A DNA stretch of 64,000 bases from Rhynchosporium graminicola (Eukaryota > Ascomycota > Leotiomycetes > Helotiales > Ploettnerulaceae), in assembly GCA_900074885.1 (NCBI GenBank), contig FJUW01000023.1, forward strand, positions 186,001 through 250,000, given 5' to 3'. Positions 11,275-21,771 of the stretch are shown here, one piece after another (the stretch's first letter is position 1; the number at the start of each line of letters is the position of its first letter). Made by a program: the position numbers and the translations under genes. The notes under the pieces were generated by a model. It saw nothing but the letters and a program-made list of their open reading frames with translations. It was not told where the DNA came from and made no database searches.

Positions 11275-13469
11275 ATGATTCTCCGGAATCTATACAGAGT
11301 TTCGTGCCCGGGCTTGCGAGCTTCGCAGCGGACTCAGTCATGGAGTCGACCTGGAATTGGAATTCAGGGTTTCACCAGCACAAATCGACTCTCAACAGAA
11401 GATCTGAAGACAACCGTCACTCAGAGCCAGGCCCTGCGACAACCTCGAGCTGCGGACAATATATCCGGTTCGAAGCCAAAGACCGCTCAGAACTTTCCCG
11501 CAGCCGTACCTGGGCGCAAGGATCCTCTTGCTCTCGATGACAAGACGAACAAGGAACAGCGGAAAGCAGATTGGGCTATCATGAAGGAAATGGCCAAGTA
11601 CTTGTGGCCGAAAGATAATCTAGGGACTCGATTCCGCGTTGGATTGTCATTGGCTTTGCTAGTCGGAGCAAAAGTGCTAAATGTACAAGTTCCATTCTAC
11701 TTCAAGAACATTGTGGATTCAATGAACGTTGATTTTGTGGCCATTGGAGGCACCGCTGCTACCGTGGCTGGATCTATGATATTTGCATATGGCATGACTC
11801 GAATCGGAGCTACGCTCCTACAGGAAGTGAGAAATGCGGTATTCGCAAGTGTTGCCCAGAAAGCTATTCGTAGAGTCGCGTGCAATGTGTTTGATCACTT
11901 GTTGAGATTGGATCTCAACTTCCATCTTACAAAGCAAACTGGTGGCTTGACGAGAGCTATCGATCGGGGTACAAAGGGAATCAGTTTCCTCCTCACTTCA
12001 ATGGTATTTCACATTTTACCTACGGCATTGGAAATCAGTATGGTTTGTGGCATCCTCACCTACCAATATGGCGCCAAGTTTGCAGCCATTACAGCTTTGA
12101 CCATGGTTGGTTACACGGCTTTTACGATTTGGACTACTGCCTGGCGGACGAAGTTCAGAAGAGCCGCCAACGCAGCAGATAACAAAGGCTCCACAGTAGC
12201 AGTCGACTCCTTGATCAACTATGAAGCTGTCAAGTACTTCAACAATGAGAAGTTCGAGGTCGGCAGGTATGATCAAGCCTTGAAAGAATATGAAAAGTCG
12301 TCCATCAAAGTTGCAACATCACTTGCATTGTTGAATTCTGGGCAAAATTTGATCTTCTCAAGTGCTTTGACGGCTATGATGTACTTTGCAGCCGATGGCG
12401 TGGCAAAAGGAAGCCTGACAGTTGGTGACCTTGTCATGGTCAACCAGCTCGTTTTCCAGCTCTCTGTTCCGCTTAACTTCCTTGGATCGGTATACAGAGA
12501 GCTTCGCCAATCGCTCCTGGATATGGAGACACTTTTCAACCTTCAAAAGGTCAATGTCGCCATCAAAGATCCTCCAAATGCGAAGCCTTTGGCGCTTACC
12601 AAGGGAGGTGAGATAACTTTTGAGAACGTAACCTTTGGATATCACCCTGATAGGCCCATTCTCAAAAATCTGAGTATGACGATACCAGCCGGGAAGAAGA
12701 TTGCGATAGTCGGACCTAGTGGATGTGGCAAGTCCACAATCTTGCGACTCCTTTTCCGTTTTTACGATATCCAAGAGGGCAGAATCCTCATTGACGGCCA
12801 AGACATTCGGGATGTGAGCCTGGAATCCTTGAGAAAGGCAATTGGGGTTGTGCCTCAGGATACACCTCTGTTCAACGACACGATCGAGCACAATATCAGG
12901 TACGGTGATCTTAACGCATCGCGTGAGAAAGTGATCGCCGCAGCTCAGCGAGCGAAGATCCACGACATAGTTTCTGCGTTTCCAAATGGCTACAAGACTT
13001 TGGTAGGAGAGCGGGGTATGATGATTTCTGGAGGAGAGAAACAGCGTCTAGCAGTCTCCCGATTGATCTTGAAAGATCCACCACTACTGTTTTTCGACGA
13101 GGCTACCTCGGCTTTAGACACCCACACCGAGCAGGCTCTGATGCAGAATATCAATAGCATCTTGAAGGACAAAGCAAGGACGAGTGTGTTTGTTGCTCAC
13201 CGGTTAAGGACGATATACGACAGTGATAAGATTATTGTTCTAAAGGAAGGTCATGTAGCAGAGAGTGGTACACATCGTGAGCTGATTGACACTAATGGGG
13301 TATATTCGGAACTCTGGAGTGGTATGTCCTCCCATCTTATGCAAAGTGCCCATTTCTAACATATCTTACAGCTCAAGAAACTCTTTTTGGCGATGAAGGA
13401 GAGCAACGAGAAGTCGATGTTGCTAATCCCATTAACACCGATCACACGAAGAACCGACCAGTCTCGTGA
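11275..13469 (+). CDS. ATM1: mitochondrial ABC transporter Atm1 (Fe-S cluster biogenesis)
   Basis: Two exons, 11275-13321 and 13372-13469, 714 residues. Presequence [17 protein letters not shown]; six-helix transmembrane domain about residues 110-400; nucleotide-binding domain with Walker [10 protein letters not shown] (about 479), Q-loop [11 protein letters not shown], signature ISGGEKQR (about 584), Walker [13 protein letters not shown] and H-loop VAHRL. Atm1 hallmarks are DRGTKGISF (with a glutathione-contacting Arg) and [14 protein letters not shown]. Atm1 exports a glutathione-linked sulphur species from the matrix for cytosolic Fe-S cluster assembly and iron sensing. The second exon supplies the conserved tail beginning AQETLFGDE. 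The start is ATG 11275; an in-frame GTG lies at 11257 but is not a credible start. The signature has Ile in place of the usual first residue, a mild variation. Confidence 0.95.
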
Positions 13470-13827
13470 TACCACACATCTCGGCGTAAATTTTTGTATA
13501 GATCTGATTCTCTATGTTAGAGTCCAACTCCGTTTAGTTTGCATCAATGGCATTTGTGATATTTTGCGAAGAAGACATGCAGCGATGCTGGAAAGATAGG
13601 ACTTTGTATTACAATCATAGAAATAGAGGCCGCCACTTGCTCCTCTTCCGTGCTACGTTTACCAGTGTTCTTTGGAAAAGGAACATACAAGTGCACAATC
13701 GGCCTTTGATCGACCTATATGTCTACTTTTGAGATCATGACACATGATTGTCAGTGTCCGGTATATAGCAAAGGTTCCATTGGCTCTTCTCAAAAGCAAA
13801 AATATCAGGCGGATGTCGGTTTCTATC
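13470..13827. other. intergenic 3' of ATM1
   Basis: No gene seen; short open frames on the plus strand continue from the ATM1 3' region but have no motif. Confidence 0.5.
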
Positions 13828-14061
13828 GAGGCTGGCCAAATTCGTCACAGGCGAAGCGAGCACCCTTCTACCATAGTATGGAAAGTAGGTAGATATTCAC
13901 ACGACTATGAAGTATTACTTTAGTAATGTCCTGTAAGATCTTCGCGACCTTATTTTTGATAACATGAAGTCTCTTATAGTAATACTTCAGAGTCATGGGA
14001 ATTTTTGACGACTTTACTTAGGTCAAGAGTTTGCTTCGCCTGGACGAATTTGGCCAGCCTC
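13828..14061. mobile_element. 234-bp foldback / MITE-like element with 30-bp terminal inverted repeats
   Basis: The left end (13828-13857, starting GAGGCTGGCCAAATTCGTC) is the reverse complement of the right end (14033-14061) with a single-base indel over 30 positions. A second inverted pair lies inside: about 13902-13922 and 13975-13996, each containing GAAGTATTACT or its complement. The two pairs are nested, so the element can fold into one long interrupted hairpin. It has no coding capacity. It could be a miniature inverted-repeat transposable element; flanks read CTATC on the left and TTATC on the right, so a target-site duplication is possible but not clear. Confidence 0.6.
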
Positions 14062-16816
14062 TTATCATAATCATAATCGGCTCGGCAGCAGTATATTCTT
14101 GCTGCTATCCCAGTTACCATAGGATATTATATCGAGATCAGACCGAGGGTTTTTCTCGACTCAGTAATCAAATCTCATACTCTCGTACACGGTATGATGT
14201 CACTTTCAATACCCAATTCAAGAAGACGATCACCAATTCTACAACACACTATCACACGCCTCATACTTTAACCAAAAGATCATGAAGCCGACCCCAAAAC
14301 GCCACTTTTCTAGTACGGCCAAACTACAGTGACCTAGCCTCCGGCACCAACGAATAGATCCCGAGGAATCACTCTACGGAGTATTAATTTAGACCGGCGC
14401 GATCGGAGAATAAATGCGATAAGCAACAAAAGCAAGTGGCCCCACGCTTCTTTGTATTTAAGAAGCAAGCTAGGAGAATCAAGGACGGGAGAACGATGAC
14501 AAGGCTGAACATTTTTATGCTCAAGATATTGTGGCGTGAAATAACAAAAAAGCGGTCAGTGTGTCTCTCTTGAACTGCCCATGCTCGGATCGACATGTGC
14601 TATTTCATGACCATCGATAAAGCTGTTTATTTCTATCATCGTTGAGCTACTCGAAAATTGCAAATGCCACAGTCCCAGCCAGCCCGCTAGCCTTGGATGT
14701 CCCTTAGCCGCTAGCTCACGATGGATGCTACGAATTACCGTATCAGGAATACTTTCTTCCAAAGATAAAAGGCACGACACACACGCTTCGAGGCATTGAA
14801 GATGACAGTTGCGAGAAATAATCAGTGCCCCACACGAGAGAAGAGCGCTCGAAATTCCGCAGTGGGATGCGCATTTCTATATTCTTTCCGGCCACGGCGT
14901 GTATTCTTCTCTGTTGCCGAAGGAAATCCACTAATTGATAATTGTTCCACGTTTTTGCCTCGACAAGACTTGAGGGCTCTCATGCTTCTACGATGGTTTC
15001 GTTATCAATGAGCTCTTCCAATAGCTTTTCTCTAACCATGATTATAGATAGATGACTGACTTGTTCATTCCTCGCGTAAAGGCGTAAGTAAACACGCCGC
15101 TTACATGCGCCTAAGCGAGCCAACAAACATTCATCTATTTCAACGACGGCCATTTAAAGGTTATGTCCCTAGCCTGAATTCAATCTGGTGCAAGATCTGG
15201 CATTTACATCTCAAGTAGAGTTATAGTTTTTTGGCATATAAACTCGAAACATCCGAGTCGAGCTACATTTGATACATTTGGGAAACCAATACGGGTGGCA
15301 GAATTGTGGCATGAGCCTGATTTAGAAGTCAGTAACTGGATAACTGGAAACCACAGTGCAAGGTGTTCGAAGTGCGAACTTTGCGCTCTTCAGTGGGCAC
15401 TACAAAGATCGACACAGATATCGCTTGGGTCAAACGACGATTATTCCCGAAGCACCAAGTCAACTCTGTGATCATGGGCTCCAAGAAATGCTACACATAG
15501 ATAGCTTTATGCGACGCGCGACCTACAAGAACACATGCCATCCCCATCATTTACGACGAGATAACTACACGAAATCCCGCACCTACCGAAAAGTAGATCT
15601 CGGTGTGGCTTCGAGGACTTTGTCTCTAGGATTCCGCTTGCCAATGATTGATTGGCTATGGCACATCTGTGAGCTACCCTATTTGACTTCTTACATTCCA
15701 CGTTCTGACAAGGGTCTAGTTCTCAAATACAGGACATGTCCGCAGTAAAATGGCTGTACCAAGAGCCCCCCCCCCCCAAAAAAAGGTCAAATCAAGATTC
15801 GATCTTGCGATTGCAGTTTCTGTTGCTCCGTTTCTGTTCATACTTAAGGTATCTTTCATGTTATTGCTCTTTCTTCATCTTGAACAGTGTTTGCCACGCG
15901 CTAGATCCCTGGCTAAATACAGCAAAACGTCGTGTGAGTTGGTTCATTCAGTCCAACTTCCATCGGTATCGAGACCATGAATAAGGGATGGGTACATTCT
16001 TGACATGAGGCCATTTCCCGACGAAGCTATCACAAGGCCGCTGCAGACTCGCCTTCTAGGCTCTTTCTAGACTCGCTTCTACTAGTCGGAAAAGTGGATT
16101 TTAAGCTTCCAAAGCGCGCCATCATCGGGTTGGCCCCCCTATCCTGTGCCCCCTGTCACCGACAGACCTTGACCAAATCGGTATCAAGGCCGAACTCTGG
16201 CGGCCCCAGATAGGCGGGACGAAAAGCGGAGACGCGAGGGCGCCTGCAACTTCTGCAAGTGCCCGGGATTGCTGGGATGTGCTTTTTAGCCTGCAGCTCT
16301 CAACCCACTCTTCGGCCTTGGTCAGGGGCTAGACGGGTTCAAAACTGCTGCTAATCATGTGGTTTGACTGGGGTCGTATGGCCCCTTTGGCCTTTTGGGC
16401 AGCTGAAGATCCATAGTGACTGGGACAATCCTTATCGTGGGATCCCTCCCCGTTCCTGCTTCTTGCTTCAACGTTCTTCCCTTTTTCTACACCTCGGACG
16501 AACCTCCTGTCAGGGCTTCTCGTGGAAAAACAAGTACATACACGATTGAGTCAAAGACCACCTTCTTTTCTAAACATTTCGTTGTACAATCAAACAACAG
16601 TCATCAAATCGAGAATCCGATATACCTTGCTGCGAGATTCAGATCGATCAAAACGTGCAACAGGGAGGGGTGCACAAGCAGGGCCGATTTTACTACTGTA
16701 CTATCACGCAAGACATTTCTATTCAGCAGCTTGAAGAGATACCCCCTCACTCCGGATCTTACATCCCTCATCCGAAATTCGCAACATCCCTTACATCACT
16801 CTACTTAATCGCAATC
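14062..16816. other. non-coding region and long leader/promoter of the small gene at 16.8 kb
   Basis: No gene is supportable. It contains a homopolymer junction (12 C followed by 7 A at 15766-15784). The part from about 16.1 kb is richer in G+C and carries several CCCCT/AGGGG pentamers. Confidence 0.5.
16136..16747. promoter_or_regulatory. cluster of CCCCT/AGGGG (STRE-like) pentamers upstream of the small gene
   Basis: Pentamers at 16136-16140, 16150-16154, 16324-16328 (AGGGG), 16382-16386, 16666-16670 (AGGGG) and 16743-16747. CCCCT is the core of the stress response element bound by Msn2/4-type zinc fingers. Six in about 610 bp is more than the one to two expected by chance. Function is inferred. 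Confidence 0.35.
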
Positions 16817-17158
16817 ATGCATCTCCTCGACCTCATCCATTCCAAGCTAGAGCTGTTCCGTCTCGAGCAGCGCTACACACGTAGACGCAACCGGCGCAGC
16901 ACATTTTTCTCCGAAGCGCAATACGTCGACGGCGAATACATACACTCTCCCACATCTCAATGCTCGACGAAAGGAAGCGCGAGCGGCAGTAGCGACAGCG
17001 ACGAGACAACTGCTGAGTTCGCTAGCAAAGAGACGAAAGCAAGTAGGCGGCTGAGCAAGATGGGACTTGATAGGATGGATTGGCGCAAAGGCGGGGAAGG
17101 CAAGAGCCAGAGTCGAGTTTGTGTAGGAGAAATCAAGTTGCATAATTCACGCACGTGA
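16817..17158 (+). CDS. small basic protein of unknown function, 113 residues
   Basis: A single-exon open frame starting at ATG 16817 (context ATCATGC). The N-terminal half is compact and charged: LLDLIHSKLELFRLEQRYTR, then a run of Arg (TRRRNRRSTFFSEAQYVDGEY). The C-terminal half is Ser/Thr/Lys-rich and probably disordered. The YTRR...YVDGEY pattern resembles a small family of uncharacterised proteins I recall from filamentous ascomycetes; I cannot name a function. No signal peptide or membrane segment. An upstream in-frame extension to 16655 is unlikely because it lacks that character. The leader is rich in STRE-like pentamers, so stress control is possible. Confidence 0.5.
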   Translation: MHLLDLIHSKLELFRLEQRYTRRRNRRSTFFSEAQYVDGEYIHSPTSQCSTKGSASGSSDSDETTAEFASKETKASRRLSKMGLDRMDWRKGGEGKSQSRVCVGEIKLHNSRT

Positions 17159-19586
17159 ATGGTTGCATGTGTTGTGGTAAGGGAGGAGCTGGGATGGTGT
17201 CGATTCAGTTGGTTGCAAGCCTGCGTATGTTGTGATACCTTGAGAGCGGTCTTGATGCCTTTATGATTTCTGGGAAGGATGAGATGGATGTTCGTGTATG
17301 CTTTTTGTCGATCCGTTCGCCGCGAAATTCCTTTTGTTGTTTCTAAAAGCATAGTGTGAGGATTATACTCAGAGGCAGTCTATGACAATTTTTTTATGGG
17401 TCTAAGCCCAAGGCAATCAATTTTGCAGGGAATTTTTATTGCCAGCCACCTCGCTGCATTATGTTTTGCAATGATGGATTTAGAAGCAAGAGCTTCCTTC
17501 CAATTAGGCGCATATCTCACGCAACGGGTGTAGCCAGCTTTTGCTACGCCGGCCCTCTTTGCGCTACCATTTATAAGAAGTGAGCCGATACCTGAAGACC
17601 TTGATTGGCAGAGCGAAGGACTGGAAACGATGAATTCTATACCGTGCACTAAGTAGTGTTTCGTGCACCGTGGTTAGAGAAGACCGGATTTTCGACTAGA
17701 CCTCAATATCTCTCTAGCAGTGTGAGGCTCAGGAACGCGTGTATCGTTTCATGATAGACCTTTCGATGTCGAGCGACTTGTCTTACTAGAGCTTGTCCTC
17801 CAGAATACTGGACAGTAGTCGATCTCTCCGGTAGTAAAATCGAGGGCAACCTCCTTAAACCATCCAGACTATCATCCAATTCAGGGCTGGGTATCCTGCC
17901 GGCACGATATCATCCCCATAACCATAACAAAAGCGCAAGACGCCTTCATCAATTTTGTCAATCGATCAGCTTCCCCCACGGCCAGGTCCATCCAACCCTT
18001 GCCCAGAATGAGGAACGAAATAAGTTCCCACTTCTAGTGTCCAATGCTGGAGTAACTCCTCCATTCCCTCCTTCGAAAACGGAAACCTTCCGCAGGATTG
18101 AGTTCGTAGCGCAAGATGTCATTACACATTAGGAAATTTTTGGATATTGCGGCACTAGCCGCTGTTCCGAAATGCTTCCTGCTAAGATCACAGATTGAGC
18201 AAGGCAGACCCGATTATAACCCTACCTACTGCATACGATCTGAATTCTCAATCGCCCTCGCTTACATCTCGCTTGAGCAAGAGGACTATAGCACGTGGTG
18301 TTTATCCTCTCGATATCTAGTTGGCCGCAGTCAGCGATCAAGAAGGAATAAGCAGACCTGTTGAGTTAAGGACTGTATACTCGGAGATCTGCAAAGACCT
18401 TTGTGGCCTGTGAAGGAAGGGACGGAGGATGGAATGGATGGCGCTTCGACTGCGATCTATGAACGCAGCGGTGCTGGAGAAGGCCGAGGCGGATTGTCGA
18501 AACATACTATGGCTTTTGCAATTACTGTATCTTGCCATAAGAGTATGTTTTCTCGTCTTGTACATGTGGGCTGTGAAATATGTGATGGTGAGAATCCGAG
18601 GATGAACAGCGGGACCTGGGAACTTGATCGTCTATGGTCGTCCATCGCCTTCATCACACAATTCTCGTTGACAACCTCACCTCTTGAATGGCCGCCTTGA
18701 GAACCATACGGTGGCTATGTGGAATCTTAGGATGGCCTCTGGAGGTCTTGGTATGTATGGAGAGATCCACATGAGATTGGTGCGCCGATCTTCGGAAAAA
18801 TCTGTCTTGGAAAATCTGCTGTGCTCTTGGGTCTTCAAACCGCTGACAGTATATTTAAACAGCAGTCTTGTAGCTCAAGATGATTCCTTACATGCTTCGC
18901 TTGGGCGAGCGTAACTGGAGGTGGACCGGCTAGTAGATTGTGAACTCGTTAAAGTGATGCGCTTTCCAGGCTACCGCCGCTAAGATTGCGGCGCTTCCGA
19001 TGACAAAAAAGATCTCGCTTGACCCCGGCCAAACAAGGGCAGCAAAAGCTTGCTTGTGGGGCCTAACGGCACGAGCCTTATTTTCATTGGTCTTTGTCAT
19101 GAACTAGTGGTGGATTAAGCAATTATAGGCTATGCTGACTCTAGCAAAGCTGCATCCTTGACATCTTAGCTGAAAAATGAGCGACAGCGAAGCCTCTGTT
19201 GTGCGCGGGTGATAACTCATTCCACCTGCAATATTTTACTTATTGTTATCTCATGAGATTTGACCGACTCAATACTTGGAGCCAAGAAGAGTGTAAGGAA
19301 GTCTTAATCCCTGCCTGAGTTGAGTACTGTGTATCTTTTCCTCTTCTCCGCATCACTGGTTTCTTCTTCTTCGTGTTTGCACAACCACGTTCATCGCAAG
19401 TGTTCTCCTTCCTCCTTATTAATGCACTCCTTGTAGCGTAACAGTAGCGCGCCTAGAATCACGCTCAAACTTGTCGTGGAAATCTCTATACTTCGAGTGC
19501 TCTGGCAGTGGCATTATTATATCGAACTGACTGCCAGATGGCTATGGATCTCTCAGCTTCTGGCGCATCAACGATCGTGGACGAAG
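17159..19586. other. non-coding region
   Basis: About 2.4 kb with only short, motif-free open frames on both strands (for example near 17380-17649 and 18338-18700). I support no gene here; relics of decayed genes cannot be excluded. Confidence 0.5.
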
Positions 19587-21092
19587 ATGTCTGACCCAGA
19601 TGAGAAGACAGCTTGCGAGCAAAACGACAGGCACAATGACCGACCTTCCCATGTTTGAGTAGGCAGCCAAAATATAGCAACTGAAGCAATTATATTTCCT
19701 GAGTCAGAAGTGCAGGCAGAAGCAGATCTAGAGAGGGTGGGATTATACCAAAGTCCACACCTGCTCCAGGCGATGTCAACCCCGCGGATTTTCCAGATGG
19801 TGAACTCGAAGCATGCCTTGTAGTTTTCTTGGGCATGGCTATGTCTGTTCTGCAGTTTCGTGCATAGACTGCATTGGTGTCTTCCAGGAATATTACCAGA
19901 GAAATCTACTCGCTGGCTACCCGTCTAGTACAGTCTCATGGATTCCGTCTTTAGAGGTCTTCATGATGTTCTCCGGAGGCCCGATCTTTGGGAAAGTCTT
20001 CGACAACTATGGACCGAGGTGGCTTCTTTTGGATGGCACGTTCTTCCACATTTTCGGCCTGATGATGACCTCTCTCTCTACTGAGTACAACCAGTTCATC
20101 CTGGCACAAGGCATATGTAGTGTGCTCGGTGCAAGTGCCTTATTTGTACATGCCGCCATGAATTTGGTAGGCACCTGGTTCTTCGGAAATCGAGCAACAG
20201 CTTTCGACACTATGACATCCGGTGCGTCGCTAGGTGAGGTTATTATGCCGATCATGGTCTCCAAACTGATTTCTCAAATTGGACTTCCATGAACAATGAG
20301 AGCCGTTGCATTCAATTTATTCGGACTGCTTATCAATGCCGACTTTGCGGTCAAATCTAGACTGACTCCCCAGCCGAAGAAGCTCGACTTGACAACTTTC
20401 GTGCTTCCTTTGAAGGAACCACCTTTCGCTCTACTTTGCTTGGCCTCGTTTCCTGTTCTACTTTGGAACTTGCTTGCCGTTCAGTTTCATCGTTCTGCAG
20501 TCGGGTTTCTAGCCACTACGTGCGACCTTTCGGTAAAATATATATCAGGGCTCAAAGTCATGGAATATCGGTCAACTTGTCCATATACCTCTTCCCAATT
20601 CTCAAAGCTGCTTCGTACAGGATATTCCATATCATTTTATGGCTTTCATTGCTGACATACAACCTGGAATTTCGGTCGTATCCTTCCCTGTATCATCGCA
20701 GATCGTGTCGGCCGATTCAACGTCATGACGTTATAACAGGCTTCTCAGCTTTCATTGTGATAGGGCTCTGATTACCATCATCAGGCAATGTTGCCATCAT
20801 CATATTCTGTCTCTTGTATGGATTCTCGTCTGGAGCATTCGTGTCGATGGGACCATCGCTCGTTACTCAAATCTCACCAATTCGCGAGTTGGGACCTTGG
20901 TCCGGAGCATTCTTCCTATGTGTGGCCTTTGGAGGATTGACTGGTAACCCAATTGGTGGGGCGTTTATTGAGAGTGATCATGAAGGATTCCATCATCTGC
21001 AGTTATTCTGCGGGGTTACGATGTCACTTGGTACTTTGACGTACATAGCTAATCGGTGGGACCAAGTTAGGTTCAAGCCCGAGGTCATTTGA
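19587..21092 (+). pseudogene. broken monocarboxylate-transporter-like MFS gene
   Basis: Pieces of a 12-helix MFS transporter of the fungal monocarboxylate type appear in order but in changing frames: N-terminus MSDPDEKTACE, PADFPDGELEACLVV (family PDGG), CIGVFQEYYQRNLL, FDTMTSGASLGEVIMPIM, LKEPPFALLCLASF, NLSIYLFPILKAA, YGFSSGAFVSMGPSLVTQIS and LTGNPIGGAFIE. Lesions include a TGA at 19656-19658, frame changes near 19741 and 19820-19870, a TGA at 20290-20292 where the family has Trp, a frame change near 20450, and a TGA at 20769-20771 again at an expected Trp. Splicing cannot repair these because coding similarity runs straight through them. The family carries monocarboxylates or other small solutes across the plasma membrane. 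Confidence 0.8.
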
Positions 21093-21771
21093 GGTAGATA
21101 AAGAGCAGGAGTTTGGTTTTGATAATGTAGATATTTCGGTGGGAATGTCTCCTGCTTACTCTTAGATTTGAGTAGTATACTCAGCTAGCTACACGGCTAC
21201 AATAATTCGAACATTGCACTACGGCCCTTTCTAGCTGCATTCAAAGCCGAACCCTCCATGGCCTTTTGATCTCTTGTAGCATATGAGATGAAAAAGTATT
21301 ATCTGTACGCGACCCTGGTGAATCAGAGATCAGTAGTGCGCAATACTGTGAGTCTGGCCAATTCGTCTCCGTTCGTAATGAGTTTTCCTGAATCCCAGTA
21401 TAACGTCACGAAACTGCAAGATGACTTTACTAGACTAGGATTATCAAGTTATGAAATATTCATAAGAGATTTAACATGTCGGCCTACCTAGTTATATTTC
21501 ACTTGATGTCATAGAGAAATGCAGACATTCGGTAGACTCGGACCATCCAGATCGCTTGCGAATTTGCGAAAGCCTCACGGCAAATCGCGTCCCACTTTTA
21601 TTGTCAGGACAACAGCTGCAGGATCATAACATCTCCAATCGATTAGCTGGCCCTCTTCAATCAATCCGCGACCACCGACCTCAAGCAACGGGAGAATTGT
21701 CAAGTGACAAATTCAAGTTGCCCATTCCTTTTGATCTTCCCGTTCTTACTTAATATTCCATTCAGCCCGTC
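21093..21771. other. intergenic upstream of the kinesin gene
   Basis: No gene found; AT-rich first half, then the kinesin promoter. Confidence 0.55.

Noticed and set aside
17380..17649. 89-residue minus-strand frame with a vaguely helix-turn-helix look
   Set aside because: No start context, no family I can name and no supporting neighbours.
20290..20771. RIP as the cause of the Trp-to-stop changes in the monocarboxylate-type pseudogene
   Set aside because: TGG to TGA on this strand is C to T at CpC on the other, not the favoured CpA context; ordinary decay is enough.
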